From Nemertoderma westbladi (lineage: Eukaryota > Xenacoelomorpha > Nemertodermatida > Nemertodermatidae): 64,000 nt of DNA. Under the pieces are notes generated by a model that worked only from the letters and a program-made list of their open reading frames with translations, was not told the DNA's origin and did not search any database. Within the stretch, counting starts at the first letter, position 1. Each line of letters begins with the position of its first letter. The translations under genes and the position numbers were made by a program. The DNA is taken from NCBI GenBank assembly GCA_032718475.1, contig JAUCBJ010003138.1:33472-97471 (forward strand), given 5' to 3'. Shown here one piece after another: positions 33,401 to 43,564 of the stretch.

Positions 33401-36400
33401 TAGAGTCTGGATGTGAGGAACGGAGGATGGCTGGTACAACGGATGGGGTCTGGATGTGAGGAACAGAGGATGGCTGGTACAACGGATGGGGTCTGGATGT
33501 GAGGAACAGAGGATGGCTGGTACAACGGATGGGGTCTGGATGTGAGGAACAGAGGATGGCTGGTACAACGGATGGGGTCTGGATGTGAGGAACAGAGGAT
33601 GGCTGGTACAACGGATGGGGTCTGGATGTGAGGAACAGAGGATGGCTGGTACAACGGATGGGGTCTGGATGTGAGGAACAGAGGATGGCTGGTACAACGG
33701 ATGGGGTCTGGATGTGAGGAACAGAGGATGGCTGGTACAACGGATGGGGTCTGGATGTGAGGAACGGAGGATGGCTGGTACAACGGATGGGGTCTGGATG
33801 TGAGGAACAGAGGATGGCTGGTACAACGGATGGGGTCTGGATGTGAGGAACGGAGGATGGCTGGTACAACGGATGGGGTCTGGATGTGAGGAACGGAGGA
33901 TGGCTGGTACAACGGATGGGGTCTGGATGTGAGGAACGGAGGATGGCTGGTACAACGGATGGGGTCTGGATGTGAGGAACGGAGGATGGCTGGTACAACG
34001 GATGGGGTCTGGATGTGAGGAACGGAGGATGGCTGGTACAACGGATGGGGTCTGGATGTGAGGAACGGAGGATGGCTGGTACAACGGATGGGGTCTGGAT
34101 GTGAGGAACGGAGGATGGCTGGTACAACGGATGGGGTCTGGATGTGAGGAACGGAGGATGGCTGGTACAACGGATGGGGTCTGGATGTGAGGAACGGAGG
34201 ATGGCTGGTACAACGGATGGGGTCTGGATGTGAGGAACGGAGGATGGCTGGTACAACGGATGGGGTCTGGATGTGAGGAACAGAGGATGGCTGGTACAAC
34301 GGATGGGGTCTGGATGTGAGGAACGGAGGATGGCTGGTACAACGGATGGGGTCTGGATGTGAGGAACAGAGGATGGCTGGTACAACGGATGGGGTCTGGA
34401 TGTGAGGAACAGAGGATGGCTGGTACAACGGATGGGGTCTGGATGTGAGGAACAGAGGATGGCTGGTACAACGGATGGGGTCTGGATGTGAGGAACAGAG
34501 GATGGCTGGTACAACGGATGGGGTCTGGATGTGAGGAACAGAGGATGGCTGGTACAACGGATGGGGTCTGGATGTGAGGAACAGAGGATGGCTGGTACAA
34601 CGGATGGGGTCTGGATGTGAGGAACGGAGGATGGCTGGTACAACGGATGGGGTCTGGATGTGAGGAACAGAGGATGGCTGGTACAACGGATGGGGTCTGG
34701 ATGTGAGGAACGGAGGATGGCTGGTACAACGGATGGGGTCTGGATGTGAGGAACGGAGGATGGCTGGTACAACGGATGGGGTCTGGATGTGAGGAACGGA
34801 GGATGGCTGGTACAACGGATGGGGTCTGGATGTGAGGAACGGAGGATGGCTGGTACAACGGATGGGGTCTGGATGTGAGGAACGGAGGATGGCTGGTACA
34901 ACGGATGGGGTCTGGATGTGAGGAACGGACGATGGCTGGTACAACGGATGGGGTCTGGATGTGAGGAACGGAGGATGGCTGGTACAACGGATGGGGTCTG
35001 GATGTGAGGAACGGAGGATGGCTGGTACAACGGATGGGGTCTGGATGTGAGGAACGGAGGATGGCTGGTACAACGGATGGGGTCTGGATGTGAGGAACGG
35101 AGGATGGCTGGTACAACGGATGGGGTCTGGATGTGAGGAACAGAGGATGGCTGGTACAACGGATGGGGTCTGGATGTGAGGAACAGAGGATGGCTGGTAC
35201 AACGGATGGGGTCTGGATGTGAGGAACGGAGGATGGCTGGTACAACGGATGGGGTCTGGATGTGAGGAACGGAGGATGGCTGGTACAACGGATGGGGTCT
35301 GGATGTGAGGAACGGAGGATGGCTGGTACAACGGATGGGGTCTGGATGTGAGGAACAGAGGATGGCTGGTACAACGGATGGGGTCTGGATGTGAGGAACG
35401 GAGGATGGCTGGTACAACGGATGGGGTCTGGATGTGAGGAACAGAGGATGGCTGGTACAACGGATGGGGTCTGGATGTGAGGAACAGAGGATGGCTGGTA
35501 CAACGGATGGGGTCGAGGATGGCTGGTACAACGGATGGGGTCTGGATGTGAGGAACAGAGGATGGCTGGTACAACGGATGGGGTCTGGATGTGAGGAACA
35601 GAGGATGGCTGGTACAACGGATGGGGTCGAGGATGGCTGGTACAACGGATGGGGTCTGGATGTGAGGAACAGAGGATGGCTGGTACAACGGATGGGGTCT
35701 GGATGTGAGGAACAGAGGATGGCTGGTACAACGGATGGGGTCTGGATGTGAGGAACAGAGGATGGCTGGTACAACGGATGGGGTCGAGGATGGCTGGTAC
35801 AACGGATGGGGTCTGGATGTGAGGAACAGAGGATGGCTGGTACAACGGATGGGGTCTGGATGTGAGGAACAGAGGATGGCTGGTACAACGGATGGGGTCG
35901 AGGATGGCTGGTACAACGGATGGGGTCTGGATGTGAGGAACAGAGGATGGCTGGTACAACGGATGGGGTCGAGGATGGCTGGTACAACGGATAGAGTCTG
36001 GAGCCAAGAGGACCAGATTCTCATCACCAACATCGCTGAGACCCTCGTTGCTAAGCGCAAGGGAATGCGAGAGAGGAGTCCCGCATGTATGCTGGGGGGT
36101 GTATGTGCGTGGAGGTAGACGCAGCTGGCGTGGACTTGGTTTCGGGGATGGTACGGGCTACGCGGCCCAGACATAGCCGCCCCCAATACTGACCATTACA
36201 TTATTAACCTAGTGTAATTAATTAAATAAATATATTAAAAAATTAATTTTAATATTATTACAGTACTGATTAATTTTATAATTATTAATCATTTACCCAT
36301 ATTTTTGGGTTTTTGGTTTATTATTAAGAATTATAAGGACTCAATTCTAGACCGAAACGGTCATCGAAACGGCATCGAAACGGTACTTAAAGTGGATAAA

Positions 36401-39400
36401 GTACGATCAACTTCTAGCCCTCCTCGTCTTCGATAAATCTTAAGCTCATACGCAACATAATTTTCGATTGAAGGCACCTTCAAAATAATAGTGTATTGAT
36501 AAACTCGAACTATTCCACAACATGTATTGTGCGACTCAACTCTACCTTGTAGCGACATTGCTCTACATTGCGAGAAATTGTTATTTGACAAAAATGAAAC
36601 TTCTTATGATCTCACATATTCCAAGATAGGCTCACTCAAACCTAAAGCATAAATGTTGTTCTGTAGAAAGCACAGCCACCAATTAAGATATAACATATAT
36701 AATATAGAGACCAACTTGAAGAGGATATTGGACTTAGGAGAAACGAAATTGCCGCAACTAAGGAGAATCGGGAAGCCTGCAGGGATCTCATTTCTACTGT
36801 CCGAGTATTAGTAGTAGTAGTAGGTGCATGAATTTGTCCAATTTCAACTATGCCAATGTTCAAAGGTTGAATCTGAATGAAGTTGAAGTTGAGACCAATC
36901 CCATGCTATATCAAAGCATCTTTTCCAAACTACGTGATTTTTTAATACAAAAATGGTAGTTTTTGCACTAACCTATTATTTACATAAGTCAGAGGGGAAT
37001 TGTGTAGGACGAATGGTTTATAATGCATAATGGATTTAGGCAAGGCGCCCGACAACAAAAAGTGAGAAAGTTTAGAGATAGTAAACATGGAATTAAATTC
37101 TCACCTAAACTCAGGACGGTACTAGAGAAAGTCATTGTTAAAGAAAGTGTAACTTCTCCATCAATAAGATAACTAGCTGTGTTCGACAAACCCCCGCCAG
37201 GGGCGCATGCAACCATAAGAAATCCGAGGGCAATATCTCCTTCCAGTCTGAGAAGCTTTATTATTCCAAATCCCAACTGCGATAAAAAGTAAACACTTAG
37301 TGCGGGTAAAAGGTGAGAACGGAACAAGTTTATGCAATTTGCAAAAATTTACACTCAGACATTAATTACAATAACTTCATGTACTGCCCATAACACATCT
37401 CATTCAACTGCGTAATTGAACTCTCTATAACAATATAAAACTCAAATATAAATGTACCATTAAAAATATTAATTAGCACCAATTTATATTTTACTTACCA
37501 ACGGCATAATAACGAATTGTCCTACGGCAGCTGTTACGACGGAAGTGGGGCGGCGGAATATCTGTTTAATTATTCCAAAGCGAACCTTCGTACCATTTAT
37601 AATATTCATTAAGGACACAAATATCACGACCATATATACAAACACCTGCAGTAAAATATGTGTAAAACATATAACATAAAACAAACACGTGTGAAGTAAT
37701 GCTAATGTATAAAATAAATATCATAGAGAGACTAGAGAGAGACATGAATTAATGTATAACATCCACGTCGTGTATGACTAAAACATATATAACAACGATG
37801 TATAGAAACTTACTTTGTCCAGTGTAGTTGGGGCCCGTATAATAACGATTTGGTACGGAGATTGAGACAGAACAGTGGATTCATTTATCGCCGACTTTCC
37901 ATGAGTTTGTTTGACATCACGAGCGGAATTATTCAGTAGAACGACATCAATGTTGGCCTTAGTTCGTCCTTGGAAAACAATTTATTGCTTTACGCATGTG
38001 TTATAGATATCTCAAAATTAATTGAATTTAATAACTTCAAACTGAAAGTACCTTATTACACCATGACCCGTAATATAGTGTCATTTTCTGATGACACGGA
38101 CCCCCCCCCCCCCCAAATTTTTCTACAAATCTTTATCATATTGCTTGAAATTTGAAACACAACTAGTTCAACTCACCGTGGTTGTTACCATGAAGCCGGA
38201 ATTTTCGATTTCGCCTTTAAATTTTTTTATAAGCGTTTTAAAAAGTTCTTTTGCGAAATCGCACCATCCGCTATCATTGCCATTCTTCACATTAGTCGTA
38301 ATTTTTCATATCAATAAAAAGCTTGCGTTGACAAGGATTCCAAATATGTAACAATATCTGAATTTCGTTGAGAAACAGCTGAGATATAGGCGTTCAAAGA
38401 TTGCAAGAATTATTGTTCGCTGCAGGCCATTTATTCTATTTAATAAATACACAATGTTCTGGAACAATTTGTTTATGTATGATTAGCTACGCAATATAGA
38501 TATTGTATAGGCATACCGCTGTTGCCTACCAACTCATAAAATAAATAACACGTTCTAGAATTTTGTGTATTTATTAAATAGAATAAATGGCCTGCAGCGA
38601 ACAATAATTCTTGCAATCTTTGAACGCCTATATCTCAGCTGTTTCTCAACGAAATTCAGATATTGTTACATATTTGGAATCCTTGAACAAGCTTTCTATA
38701 TATCTATAAAGCGAGTAATGTGAAGAATGGCCACGATACGGAGTGGTGCGATTTCGCAAAAGACACTTTTTTAAAACGCTTATAAAAAAATTTAAAGGCG
38801 AAATCGAAAATTCCGGCTTCATGTTAACAACCACGTTGAGTGGAACTAGTTGTGTTTAAAATGTCAATTCAATTCAATTCAATATAAATTTAATCCTTCT
38901 TAATTTATGAAATTTATTGTATTGCACGCACCCAAATACCATAAAATGTAGATATATAGTGTAAATAGTTAAGAAAAAAGTTGGTAGGGTGTCAGGGAAC
39001 GATGTAAGGACACGGAGGCTAGCTAATAGCAGGGCTAGTAGACGCTGGCCACCGGGGGGGGGGGGGGGGGGGGGGTGAGAGAGGAGGGGGTAGGGGGGGG
39101 GGGTGAGGAAGGGAGGTTACATCTGAATACTCATAATTTAGGATAGTTTTTATTAGTTTCGAAATTTATTAATTATATTTTTGAACCGTGGGACTAATCT
39201 TGTAAATAGTTACTTATTGTATGTACAATAATAAGTAAGGTAACGTCAGCGGGAAATCTGTAGGCGACGGATGTACAATGTGGATGGAATTAAGATTTTT
39301 GCAATTTGAAATAAAATTAAAATTTAAATTAAAATTGAGCAAAGACGCAGGCCAGTGATAAGGTTTGTATGGGAGTGAATTTGGTTATAATTTATAAATT

Positions 39401-42400
39401 AGATGAAGTTTGTAATTTATGTTAATTTATTTTATATTAATATTTAATGTCATGCAATATGATACAGATCTGTAGAAAAATTTGGGGGGGGGGGGGGTGT
39501 CCGTGTCATCAGAAAATGACACTATATTACGGGTCATGGTGTAATTAAGTGTGGATACATAATGCTTACATTTTTCAAATTCATATTTTGCTCTCAATAT
39601 TTACGTATATAAAAAATATTGTTAATAATGCAGAATGTTTAAACATCTAACATTTTCGAGAAAACTCCGAAGTACCGTATCCAATTATAATAAGTTCTAG
39701 GTATTATTGCTATCGCTACCGGTACCAATACACTCAAGAGACATAGTCTACTATAGTCTACCTGCATAGTCCACAATATAGTCTACTATAGTCTACCTGC
39801 ATAGTCCATAATATAGTCTACTATAGTCTACCTGCATAGTCCACAATATAGTCTACTATAGTCTACCTGCATAGTCCACAATATAGTCTACTATAGTCTA
39901 CCTGCATAGTCCATAATATAGTCTACTATAGTCTACCTGCATAGTCCACAATATAGTCTACTATAGTCTACCTGCATAGTCCACAATATAGTCTACTATA
40001 GTCTACCTGCATAGTCCATAATATAGTCTACTATAGTCAACCTGCAAAGTCCATAATATAGTCTACTATAGTCAACCTGCAAAGTCCATAATATAGTCTA
40101 CTATAGTCTACCTGCATAGTCCATAATATAGTCTACTGTAGTCTACCTGCATAGTCCACAATATAGTCTACTATAGTCAACCTGCATAGTCCATAATATA
40201 GTCTACTATAGTCTACCTGCATAGTCCATAATATAGTCTACTATAGTCTACCTGCATAGTCCATAATATAGTCTACTATAGTCAACCTGCATAGTCCATA
40301 ATATAGTCTACTATAGTCTACCTGCATAGTCCATAATATAGTCTACTATAGTCAACCTGCATAGTCCATAATATAGTCTACTATAGTCTACCTGCATAGT
40401 CCATAATATAGTCTACTATAGTCTACCTGCATAGTCCATAATATAGTCTACTATAGTCTACCTGCATAGTCCATAATATAGTCTACTATAGTCTACCTGC
40501 ATAGTCCATAATATAGTCTACTATAGTCTACCTGCATAGTCCATAATATAGTCTACTATAGTCAACCTGCATAGTCCATAATATAGTCTACTATAGTCTA
40601 CCTGCATAGTCCATAATATAGTCTACTATAGTCTACCTGCATAGTCCATAATATAGTCTACTATAGTCTACCTGCATAGTCCATAATATAGTCTACTATA
40701 GTCAACCTGCATAGTCCATAATATAGTCTACTATAGTCTACCTGCATAGTCCATAATATAGTCTACTATAGTCTACCTGCATAGTCCATAATATAGTCTA
40801 CTATAGTCTACCTGCATAGTCCATAATATAGTCTACTATAGTCTACCTGCATAGTCCATAATATAGTCTACTATAGTCTACCTGCATAGTCCATAATATA
40901 GTCTACTATAGTCTACCTGCATAGTCCATAATATAGTCTACTATAGTCTACCTGCATAGTCCATAATATAGTCTACTATAGTCAACCTGCATAGTCCATA
41001 ATATAGTCTACTATAGTCTACCTGCATAGTCCACAATATAGTCTACTATAGTCAACCTGCATAGTCCATAATATAGTCTACTATAGTCTACCTGCATAGT
41101 CCATAATATAGTCTACTATAGTCTACCTGCATAGTCCATAATATAGTCTACTATAGTCAACCTGCATAGTCCATAATATAGTCTACTATAGTCTACCTGC
41201 ATAGTCCACAATATAGTCTACTATAGTCTACCTGCATAGTCCACAATATAGTTTACTATAGTCTACCTGCATAGTCCACAATATAGTCTACTATAGTCAA
41301 CCTGCATAGTCCATAATATAGTCTACTATAGTCTACCTGCATAGTCCACAATATAGTCTACTATAGTCTACCTGCATAGTCCACAATATAGTCTACTATA
41401 GTCAACCTGCATAGTCCATAATATAGTCTACTATAGTCTACCTGCATAGTCCACAATATAGTCTACTATAGTCAACCTGCATAGTCCATAATATAGTCTA
41501 CTATAGTCTACCTGCATAGTCCATAATATAGTCTACTATAGTCTACCTGCATAGTCCATAATATAGTCTACTATAGTCAACCTGCATAGTCCATAATATA
41601 GTCTACTATAGTCTACCTGCATAGTCCACAATATAGTCTACTATAGTCTACCTGCATAGTCCACAATATAGTCTACTATAGTCTACCTGCATAGTCCACA
41701 ATATAGTCTACTATAGTCAACCTGCATAGTCCATAATATAGTCTACTATAGTCTACCTGCATAGTCCACAATATAGTCTACTATAGTCTACCTGCATAGT
41801 CCATAATATAGTCTACTACAGTCTACCTGCATAGTCCATAATATAGTCTACTATAGTCAACCTGCAAAGTCCATAATATAGTCTACTATAGTCAACCTGC
41901 ATACTCCATAATATAGTCTACTATAGTCAACCTGCATAGTCCATAATATAGTCTACTATAGTCTACCTGCATAGTCCATAATATAGTCTACTATAGTCAA
42001 CCTGCATACTCCATAATATAGTCTACTATAGTCAACCTGCATAGTCCATAATATAGTCTACTATAGTCTACCTGCATAGTCCATAATAATAGTCTACTAT
42101 ATTACGAAATGGTAGTTAATTTAACTCATTTAACTCACCCAACATTCCACTGTGAATTCTAAATGTATAATTACGATACGGCTCATAAATGTATAGAGGA
42201 GTATCTTCTTTCTCAATAGAGGCAATGTACTCATCGCCAATCGTCAAGTCAACCCATAGGTACCCCTCGATCGGCCTGGTTACAAATATTGTGACATTGT
42301 ACGTAGAATATTCGTAAACTTTGTCCAGACTGGGGGGATCCAAGTGCAACACACCGGTTGAGTGGGCAAGTTCTTTTTCATTGGTTGGTTGGCAAAGATA

Positions 42401-42439
42401 AAAACCAATGAGTAACCATAGCAACGATAAAACCGACAT
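27361..42439 (-). CDS. SLC10-family transporter-like gene, nine coding exons
   Basis: I assembled this gene from nine minus-strand exons: 42139-42439, 37814-37968, 37499-37645, 37105-37276, 29849-30057, 28843-28982, 28200-28348, 27872-28034 and 27361-27493. All introns are GT-AG, all phases agree, and the total is 1,569 nt (522 residues + stop). The protein begins with a signal peptide (MSVLSLLWLLIGFYL) and a ~150-residue ectodomain with N-glycosylation sequons (NVT, NYT). The SLC10/bile-acid-sodium-symporter membrane domain follows: QFVIMP, CAPGGGLSNTASY, SLGMMPLNIFIYTRW and ALEIGLQNAGL are visible. The Na+-site residues known from bacterial ASBT homologues (Q of QF, SN of GGxxSN, E and Q of ExxxQN) appear conserved, so Na+-coupled transport is plausible; the substrate is unknown. 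Domain layout resembles SLC10A3/SLC10A5 rather than the short bile-acid carriers. The 5' UTR and promoter were not located. Confidence 0.92.
27872..28034 (-). CDS. SLC10-like exon 8 (last TM and cytoplasmic tail)
   Basis: Acceptor TTAATATTTTAG, donor GTTTGT (weaker), 163 nt. Completes the last helix (FIVWPLVILHL) and enters a charged tail (NREEMKDECG...). Confidence 0.85.
28200..28348 (-). CDS. SLC10-like exon 7 (ExxxQN sodium-site helix)
   Basis: Acceptor TTTTTAACAG, donor GTAAGT, 149 nt. Encodes TVALEIGLQNAGLVAVM and FEQPDADLGVVLPVTFTIMQN. The Glu and Gln-Asn match the conserved sodium-site helix of the family. Confidence 0.95.
28349..28842. other. SLC10-like intron 6
   Basis: No coding sequence. 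A short GC-rich insert with CCGGCTTCGGCC and a TTGC/GCTT simple repeat is at about 28660-28765. Confidence 0.7.
28843..28982 (-). CDS. SLC10-like exon 6 (TM6-TM7)
   Basis: Acceptor CGTTCTTTAG, donor GTACGT, 46 codons plus two bases. Encodes VLTIFIAIAVWNGLYI and the helix VVILLPISGMTLGAV. Confidence 0.9.
28983..29848. other. SLC10-like intron 5
   Basis: Contains a small inverted repeat around 29075-29110 (CCCTGGTA/TACCAGGG), a G tract at 29251-29275 and three copies of GGTACACTT at about 29552-29580. No exon found. Confidence 0.7.
29849..30057 (-). CDS. SLC10-like exon 5 (TM4 end to TM6 start)
   Basis: Acceptor ATTTGTCTAG, donor GTAAGT, 209 nt. Encodes MMPLNIFIYTRW, an outer loop, DMALTLLYLVIPCSFGVFLYY and KYLKVVLLV. 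It joins exon 4 across a 7.0-kb intron that holds the 43-bp satellite. Confidence 0.93.
30058..30480. other. SLC10-like intron 4, proximal part
   Basis: AT-rich, a ~22-base G run at 30212-30234 and an inverted repeat GAATGCCGGTCCTA/TAGGACCGGCATTC at about 30418-30457. Confidence 0.7.
30481..30821 (+). pseudogene. Transposon ORF fragment with C2HC finger and nuclease-like segment
   Basis: On the strand opposite the host gene, the frame encodes SLRYGLVPPSLPARCEGCGGEF, HALSC (a C-x2-C...H-x3-C finger), SGGL, then VRADLVARG and FDIAVVNADATSYAH. The second part aligns with 21960-22110, and the family is the same. The frame degrades where the 43-bp satellite begins, as if the satellite grew out of this ORF. 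Confidence 0.65.
30852..36002. repeat. 43-bp satellite array, ~5.15 kb, with 28-bp short units
   Basis: The standard unit is 43 bp (GGATGTGAGGAACAGAGGAT then GGCTGGTACAACGGATGGGG then TCT). A short unit lacks 15 bp (TGGATGTGAGGAACA). Substitutions cluster at two positions (AACAG/AACGG and ATGGGGTC/ATAGAGTC) and recur in blocks, with the ATAGAGTC form usually following a short unit, so a higher-order structure exists. Both 43 and 28 leave remainder 1 on division by 3, and the minus strand of the unit has no stop in any frame, so all three minus frames stay open for ~5 kb. These frames are not genes: the array lies within intron 4 of the SLC10-like gene. Confidence 0.97.
36003..37104. other. 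SLC10-like intron 4, distal part
   Basis: The first ~180 bp (to about 36185) is GC-rich and probably continues the transposon that holds the satellite. The rest is AT-rich. Minus-strand frames at 36361-36591 and 36642-36863 lack matching splice phase and family content and were not accepted as exons. Confidence 0.65.
37105..37276 (-). CDS. SLC10-like exon 4 (GGxxSN sodium-site helix)
   Basis: Acceptor TTTTTATCGCAG, donor GTGAGA, 57 codons plus one base. Contains ALGFLMVACAPGGGLSN and EVTLSLTMTFSSTVLSL, the family's most recognisable segment. Confidence 0.95.
37499..37645 (-). CDS. SLC10-like exon 3 (TM1 and start of TM2)
   Basis: Acceptor TTTTACTGCAG, donor GTAAGT, 49 codons in phase 0. Encodes a first membrane helix (VFVYMVVIFVSLMNI), the linker FRRPTSV typical of SLC10 proteins and GQFVIMPL, whose Gln matches a sodium-2 ligand in bacterial homologues. 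Confidence 0.92.
37814..37968 (-). CDS. SLC10-like exon 2 (ectodomain)
   Basis: Acceptor TTGTTTTCCAAG, donor GTAAGT, 155 nt. Two bases complete the split codon of exon 1, then 51 codons (RTKANIDVVLLNNSARDV... to APTTLDK), ending in phase 0. Only this frame is open throughout. Confidence 0.88.
38056..39545. repeat. Long inverted repeat in SLC10-like intron 1
   Basis: The left arm (about 38056-38465) and right arm (about 38555-38870 plus 39455-39545) are inverted copies beginning and ending ATTACACC/GGTGTAAT. The C tract at 38101 pairs with the G tract at 39484. The right arm is interrupted by ~590 bp (about 38870-39455) containing another G tract (39053-39075) and AATTC/AAATT-rich sequence. 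The arms include a ~130-bp open segment with a good GTGAGT (38171-38176) that is changed to TTGAGT in the other arm; it does not fit the gene's phase. Confidence 0.8.
39743..42101. repeat. 35-bp satellite array, ~67 copies
   Basis: Unit CCTGCATAGTCCATAATATA + GTCTACTATAGTCTA, 35 bp, contiguous without spacers. Variants: CCATA/CCACA, GTCTACC/GTCAACC, CATAG/CAAAG or CATAC. Each unit contains TATAGT-CT-ACTATA, a perfect 6-bp stem, so the array can form a chain of cruciforms. It lies in intron 1, ending ~37 bp from exon 1. Confidence 0.97.
42139..42439 (-). CDS. SLC10-like exon 1 (signal peptide, ectodomain)
   Basis: Starts at ATG (42437-42439) with a hydrophobic signal peptide. Ends at a consensus donor GTGAGT (minus strand) after 100 codons plus one base (phase 1). 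The ectodomain has beta-rich segments such as STYNVTIFVTRPIEGYLWV. The 35-bp satellite of intron 1 begins only ~37 nt beyond the donor. Confidence 0.9.
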
Positions 42440-43283
42440 ATTAGGGATAATAAGAGTTAATATTATTATATCATTTTTATCACAATATTGATTGGTTGAT
42501 TACTATTATTTATCGGATGTTGAAATTAATAGTTTTTGAAGTCAAAATGAGAATAAAAACGCAGTCAGTTTCATCAAAATCCACCCTAATAATGGTTAAT
42601 TATTTACAATATATGATAATTTCAACCAATTTGGTATAGGCGCCCTATCTACGTTCTACAACAACTGCGCAGTAGTGCAGCCAAATGAACAGAATGTATT
42701 ACATTATAAATACTCAGTAAGAACATTATATTTTTTATTTATTTAATTTTTAATCATACACATCGAACTGTTAAGTACATTATTTGTTTGTTAGCCTATA
42801 AGTCTCATAAGGCTTACATTTCAACAACACTACATTGATATACGGTAGTATAAGTATGACTAGACTACTGTACACTACCACTTAATGTGTATTGTAATAT
42901 CAATATGTCACACATCATCCATTAATTAGCGCTGGAAGTTATAAACGAATAAATAAGAAACCTCTCGAATATAATATATATTAATGACCGACCGTGGAAT
43001 AATCTATATGTATACAGGTACTATTACAGTTAATTAAAATACATAATTAATTAATGATAAGGCAGCATATTATTCTTTGGCTTATCATTAATTATATTTG
43101 AACTAATAATAATCCTCTCAAAGTTCTAAGTTATCTTTATCAGAAAATCAGAAAAGTATTTTATAACTAAATATAATCGCATATATAATGTAATATATAT
43201 TATATTTTTATAATAAATATAAAAATATATAATAAATAATTAATGAGTTTGTATATGTGTTTTTAACATCCATAGATTGTATA
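42440..43283. other. AT-rich region upstream of the SLC10-like gene
   Basis: Contains the presumed promoter and 5' UTR, but no TATA box, initiator or upstream exon could be supported. Confidence 0.5.
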
Positions 43284-43352
43284 AATTATAAGTAATTAAA
43301 CAGGACTAAGGATGATCCAACTCTATAGCAAATGGAGCGGAAAAAATGAATT

Positions 43353-43424
43353 CGCCACCAGCGGGGATCGAACCCGCGTCTCCCGATAAACGTTCAGGTA
43401 TGCTAACCACTACACTACACTACG
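43353..43424 (-). tRNA. tRNA-like sequence, left arm (pseudo)
   Basis: The minus strand has a perfect T arm (GCGGG-TTCGATC-CCCGC) with a canonical B box, an anticodon stem CCTGA/TCGGG and an A-box-like D arm. An extra TAGTG repeat near the 5' end disrupts the acceptor. The position before the anticodon is C instead of U33. Likely a pseudo-tRNA. Confidence 0.55.
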
Positions 43425-43495
43425 CCTCCGTAGTGTAGTGGTTAGCATACCTGAACGTATATCGGGAGACGCGGGTTCTATCCCCGCTGGTGGCG
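43424..43495 (+). tRNA. tRNA-like sequence, right arm (pseudo)
   Basis: A 72-nt cloverleaf can be drawn: acceptor GCCTCCG/TGGTGGC (one T-T mismatch, one wobble), D stem GTGT/GCAT, anticodon stem CCTGA/TCGGG with 7-nt loop ACGTATA, T stem GCGGG/CCCGC. C occupies position 33 and the B box has a G to T change (GTTCTATCC), so function is doubtful. A nominal GTA anticodon (Tyr) should not be relied on. Confidence 0.5.
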
Positions 43496-43564
43496 AATTC
43501 ATTTTTTCCGCTCCATTTGCTATAGAGTTGGATCATCCTTAGTCCTGTTTAATTACTTATAATT

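Larger units (their letters stand above)
43284..43564. repeat. 281-bp foldback carrying a tRNA-like sequence in each arm
   Basis: From AATTATAAGTAATTAAACAG at 43284 to its complement ending at 43564, the two ~138-bp arms are near-perfect inverted copies with almost no spacer. Each arm contains an A-box-like TAGTGTAGTGGTTAGC and a T-arm/B box. Probably a tRNA-derived SINE-like unit duplicated head to head. Neither arm has an A-rich tail. Confidence 0.88.

Noticed and set aside
30807-36186. Three overlapping minus-strand ORFs of about 1,580-1,730 codons rich in SSVPHIQTP-type repeats
   Set aside because: They are the same 43-bp satellite read in three registers; unit lengths leave remainder 1 on division by 3 and the unit has no minus-strand stop. 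The array is within an intron.
36361-36863. Two minus-strand ORFs as SLC10-like exons
   Set aside because: Exon 4 joins exon 5 (29849-30057) perfectly in phase and in family sequence (LSLG-MMPL), so nothing is missing between them.
38177-38320. Candidate additional exon of the SLC10-like gene ending at a strong GTGAGT
   Set aside because: The open frame does not fit: exon 1 ends in phase 1 and every acceptor I tried gives an early stop, whereas exon 1 joins 37814-37968 directly in frame. The segment is part of an inverted repeat.
39743-42101. Possible CRISPR array (35-bp repeat)
   Set aside because: Units are contiguous with no unique spacers, the context is an animal gene intron, and no cas genes exist.
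43353-43495. Pair of functional tRNA genes
   Set aside because: Position 33 is not U, the right B box is mutated and the left acceptor is disrupted; the palindromic arrangement favours a repeat element.
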